Below, one piece after another: positions 60,959-64,000 of a stretch of DNA of 64,000 nucleotides (the stretch's first letter is position 1; every line of letters starts with the position of its first letter). The translations under genes were made by a program, and so were the position numbers. The DNA lies in NCBI GenBank assembly GCA_016882525.1, contig VGPU01000002.1, positions 1 through 64,000 of the forward strand, written 5' to 3'. Below the pieces are notes generated by a model. The model saw nothing but the letters and a program-made list of their open reading frames with translations, did no database searches and was not told the origin of the DNA. Source of the stretch: Cyanobacteria bacterium M_surface_10_m2_119 (GTDB lineage: Bacteria; Cyanobacteriota; Cyanobacteriia; PCC-6307; Cyanobiaceae).

Positions 60959-61569
60959 CCGCCGTCGCCGGAGGGGTTCTCCGGCTGGGAGTCGCCCTCC
61001 TCGGTCGGTGGCGTTTCGCCGGCTTCCGCCGGCTCGGGCTGGGCCTGGCTCAGGTGGCGCACCAGTTCAGCCGGGCTCACAGAATCGAGGAAGCGGCGGA
61101 ACTGGTCCTGGTCTTCGGCGTCGGCCTCCGCATCCACGGGGATGGAGGCATCCGCCACCACTTCCTCCAGCATCCAGATCGGGCTGCCGGTGCGCACGGC
61201 CAGGGCGATGGCATCGCTCGGCCGGGCATCCAGTTCGAGGGCGCCCCCACCCCCGCCGCCCTGACTCTTGGTCGCTGCGGCGTCGTCGCTGCGCTGGAGC
61301 TTGAGCACCGCCCGGAAGGTGCTGTCTTCGATGGTGTGGATCACCACGCGCTCCAGCTGCAGCCCGCCGGCGTCCAGCAGGGCCACCATCAGGTCGTGGC
61401 TGAGGGGGCGCGGCGGCGGCTCATCGCCGAGGCCCGCCAGGATGTTCTGGGCCTGGGCCTGGTCGATCCAGATCGGCACCTGCCGGCGGCCGGAGGGGTC
61501 GCGCAGGAGCACGATCGGGCTGCGGCTGGCCGCATCCAGGGCGATGCCGGCGACGCGCATTTCCACCAT
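60955..61569 (-). CDS. DUF151 bifunctional nuclease-family protein
   Basis: MVEMRVAGIALDAASRSPIVLLRDPSGRRQVPIWIDQAQAQNIL; LDARPSDAIALAVRTGSPIW. Confidence 0.92.
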   Translation of the reverse strand: MVEMRVAGIALDAASRSPIVLLRDPSGRRQVPIWIDQAQAQNILAGLGDEPPPRPLSHDLMVALLDAGGLQLERVVIHTIEDSTFRAVLKLQRSDDAAATKSQGGGGGGALELDARPSDAIALAVRTGSPIWMLEEVVADASIPVDAEADAEDQDQFRRFLDSVSPAELVRHLSQAQPEPAEAGETPPTEEGDSQPENPSGDGG

Positions 61570-61621
61570 GGTGTGGCGAGCCCCTTTGCCCGATTATGGC
61601 CAGCAGACCGCGGGGGGGCCG

Positions 61622-62293
61622 ATGTTCACCGGATTGGTGCGGGCGACCGGGGTGATCGAGCGCGCCGCCGGTGGGGTGCGCCTGCGCTGGGAGGCCGCCG
61701 CCGAGGGCTGGGGGCCGGCCGAGCTGGCCCTGGGCGACAGCGTCGCTGTCGACGGGGTCTGCCTCACCGTGGCCGAGCGCCTCGCCGACGGTTTCCGCGC
61801 CGACGTCAGTGAGGAGACCCTGGCCCGCACCACCCTGGCGGCGAAGGCGCTGCGGCGGGCGCCGGTGAATCTGGAGCCGGCCCTGCGCCTGGCGGACCGT
61901 CTCGGTGGGCACCTGGTGAGTGGCCATGTGGATGGCCTGGGGCGGGTGGTTGCCGTGGAGCGCCAGGTGGCCTCCTGGCATCTGGAGCTGGCCTGGCAGG
62001 ACCCGGCCTATGGCCGTTACGTCTGCGAGAAGGCCAGCGTGGCCGTCGATGGCATCAGCCTCACGGTGGCGGGCTGCCAGCCCTCCGGAGACCGGTTCTG
62101 GATTGCGGTGATCCCCCACACCTGGGCGGCGACCACCCTGCAGGGCTTGCGGGTGGGGGATGCGGTGAACCTGGAGGCGGATCTGCTGGCCAAATACGCC
62201 GAGCGTCTCCTGGCCACCCGGCTGGCGGGTCCTGAAGCGTCCCCCTCGGCGATCAATCGGGACTGGCTGGTCGAACACGGGTGGTCTGCTTAG
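61622..62293 (+). CDS. ribE: Riboflavin synthase alpha subunit
   Basis: MFTGLVRATGVIER; GHLVSGHVDGLGRV; VAVDGISLTVAG. Confidence 0.94.
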   Translation: MFTGLVRATGVIERAAGGVRLRWEAAAEGWGPAELALGDSVAVDGVCLTVAERLADGFRADVSEETLARTTLAAKALRRAPVNLEPALRLADRLGGHLVSGHVDGLGRVVAVERQVASWHLELAWQDPAYGRYVCEKASVAVDGISLTVAGCQPSGDRFWIAVIPHTWAATTLQGLRVGDAVNLEADLLAKYAERLLATRLAGPEASPSAINRDWLVEHGWSA

Positions 62294-62305
62294 GGTTGAG
62301 GGGCG

Positions 62306-62866
62306 ATGCACACCAGCGCCATGGCGGCAGCGGCCAGCCTGCGGGCGTTCACCCTGTTTGAGGGGGCCCTGATGCTGGTGCTGGGGGTGCTGGCCCTGGC
62401 CTTTCCGGTGCTGGCCTCCAAGTGGGTGACCGCCGTGGTGGCGGGGGCCTTCCTGGTGGGCGGCCTGATGGGCTGGATCGACAACCTGCTCCGGGCCCGC
62501 CTGCTCAGCCGCTGGCTCACCTTCTGGCGGCTGGTGGTCTCGACCCTGTTTCTGGTGGCCGGCGGCAGCATGATCCAGCAGCTGGGGGCCCCCGAGACCG
62601 CGCCCGTGGCCACCCTCGCCCTGGCCATCGGTGTGGTGTTTCTGCTGGAGGGCCTGGTGGCCCTGGGGGTCTCCCTCAGTCACCGGCAGGTGCGCGGCTG
62701 GGGCTGGGGCCTGCTCAACGGTCTGGTGACCGTGCTGCTGGGCCTGTTGATCCTGAGCATGGGCAGCTCAGGTCTCCTCAGCGTGCTGGGGTTGCTGGTG
62801 GGCGTGAGCTTCCTCTTCAGCGGCATCGACCTGCTGCGTTTCAGCGCCCGCTTCCACGATCCCTGA
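62306..62866 (+). CDS. HdeD/DUF308-family membrane protein
   Basis: Repeated TM pairs; LFEGALMLVLGVLALAFPVLASKWVTAVVAGAFLVGGLMGWID. Confidence 0.87.
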   Translation: MHTSAMAAAASLRAFTLFEGALMLVLGVLALAFPVLASKWVTAVVAGAFLVGGLMGWIDNLLRARLLSRWLTFWRLVVSTLFLVAGGSMIQQLGAPETAPVATLALAIGVVFLLEGLVALGVSLSHRQVRGWGWGLLNGLVTVLLGLLILSMGSSGLLSVLGLLVGVSFLFSGIDLLRFSARFHDP

Positions 62867-62894
62867 GAACACCAGGGGCCGGGGCCGCAGCGCA

Positions 62895-63269
62895 TCAGCC
62901 TTCGGCGTCGCTGTCTTCGAGGGGCAGCAGCCAGATGGAGCCGGTTTCCGGGTGCAGTTCGATGCGGAATTCCTGCCCCGGCTCCAGGCCCATCCGCTTG
63001 GTGTAGGCATTGCCGATCAGCAGGTTGCCGTTGCCGTGCACCCGGGTGCGGAATTCGGCCTGGCGGCCCTTGCCACTGCCGGCACCGCCCGCACTCGCGC
63101 CACCCCCACCGGGCAGGCTGTAGCCCTTGGCCGCCACCAGCGCCCGGTAGAAGCTCTTACGCAGCACCCGTCCACTCGGGCCGACGTAGCCGCAGGCGCG
63201 GGCAATCTGATCCTCGGGCCGGTTGCTGAGGGCGCGGGCCTTATCGAGCAGGGCCTGGCCTTCCAACAT
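62895..63269 (-). CDS. AbrB-family (cyAbrB) transcriptional regulator; upstream ATG at 63314 also possible
   Basis: LLDKARALSNRPEDQIARACGYV; FRTRVHGNGNLLIGNAYTKRMGLEPGQEFRIEL. Confidence 0.9.
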   Translation of the reverse strand: MLEGQALLDKARALSNRPEDQIARACGYVGPSGRVLRKSFYRALVAAKGYSLPGGGGASAGGAGSGKGRQAEFRTRVHGNGNLLIGNAYTKRMGLEPGQEFRIELHPETGSIWLLPLEDSDAEG

Positions 63270-63331
63270 GGCCGGTGGACGGGGATCGGGCCGGGGGGCG
63301 CTGCCGAATGCCATGGCGGGGACGGCTCGAG

Positions 63332-63949
63332 TCAGAGCAGGTAAAGGATGCCGTAGAGCACCACCCAGATGCCATCCACGAAGTGCCAGTAGAGCTCGGC
63401 GGCCTCCAGGCCGAAGTGGTTCTCGGCGGTGATCACGCCCCCCGGGCGAGTCTGCAGGGCAACGATGGCGATGCAGATCGCTCCCAGGGTGACGTGCAGG
63501 CCGTGGAAGCCCGTGAGGGCGTAGAAGGTGCTGGCAAAGAGGTTGTCGGTGAGGCCAAACGGCAGGGAGAAATACTCCACCATCTGCCCGGCCAGGAAGG
63601 CCACGCCCAGGGCTCCGGTGACCAGCAGCCAATGGCGCGCTGCGGGCAGCCGATTGGCCCGGCATTCCTTCCCGGCCCGGTGGAAGGTGAAGCTGCTCAC
63701 GAGCAACAGCACGGTGTTGATGGTGGGCAGGATGAGCTCCAGCTCATAGGTGCTCCCCTCCGGGAGTGGATTCACCGCTCGGAAGGTGAGATAGGCAGCA
63801 AAGAAGCCGGCGAAGGTCATGCCGTCGGCCACCAGAAAGGTGACCAGGCCGAACAAACGCAGATCGGGATGCTCGTGCTCCTGTTCGTGGTTGGAGCCTT
63901 CGGCGGCAGGGATGGCCTTGGCTGGGGTGCTGGGGGTGGTGCTGGTCAT
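63332..63949 (-). CDS. ctaE: Cytochrome c oxidase subunit III
   Basis: LVTFLVADGMTFAGFFAAYLTFR; STFYALTGFHGLHVTLGAICIAIV; AAELYWHFVDGIWVVLYGILYLL. Confidence 0.95.
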   Translation of the reverse strand: MTSTTPSTPAKAIPAAEGSNHEQEHEHPDLRLFGLVTFLVADGMTFAGFFAAYLTFRAVNPLPEGSTYELELILPTINTVLLLVSSFTFHRAGKECRANRLPAARHWLLVTGALGVAFLAGQMVEYFSLPFGLTDNLFASTFYALTGFHGLHVTLGAICIAIVALQTRPGGVITAENHFGLEAAELYWHFVDGIWVVLYGILYLL

Positions 63950-64000
63950 CGGGCCGCCTCCAGGGTTGGCGCTTTCGGTTCCTGGGCTCTCCCGTAGCCA
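63946..64000 (-). CDS. ctaD: C-terminal end of upstream gene, probably cytochrome c oxidase subunit I, truncated
   Basis: Reverse frame GYGRAQEPKAPTLEAAR* with stop overlapping ctaE start (ATGA); identity inferred from synteny. Confidence 0.45.
   Translation of the reverse strand, partial: GYGRAQEPKAPTLEAAR

Noticed and set aside
1-64000. CRISPR arrays, transposases, integrases, toxin-antitoxin or defence islands
   Set aside because: None seen; the only tandem repeats are short, contiguous and spacer-less.

Overview
High-GC, densely packed cyanobacterial chromosome segment. Gene content (clpP/clpR pair, ftsZ-ftsQ-ddl, rpmH-rnpA-PH-yidC-DUF177-ycf46, ndhB, topA, vipp1/pspA, cyAbrB, ctaE) fits the Synechococcus/Cyanobium lineage; this is judged from content only. 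Nearly everything is housekeeping. I found no CRISPR array, transposase, prophage or obvious defence island. RNA genes: SRP RNA, tRNA-His(GUG), tRNA-Leu(CAA) and tRNA-Leu(CAG). The most unusual sequence-level features are: (1) a 17-bp tandem repeat between ddl and the gene upstream of ftsQ that creates a chain of overlapping ATGA stop/start mini-ORFs (MSRHRP*, 3x MSHALP*); (2) an 18-bp in-frame tandem repeat carrying the lpdA stop codon and the stop of the convergent AraC-like gene; (3) a glutaminase-STAS-cNMP-binding fusion, an aquaporin and a metzincin-like protease, each broken by single-nucleotide frameshifts; (4) a dgcA/dgcN-like pair; (5) a Lys/Gln/Asn-rich low-complexity secreted protein; (6) two small CDSs absent from the ORF track (rpmH and a 59-aa membrane-like protein). 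I see no convincing wholly new multi-gene system.
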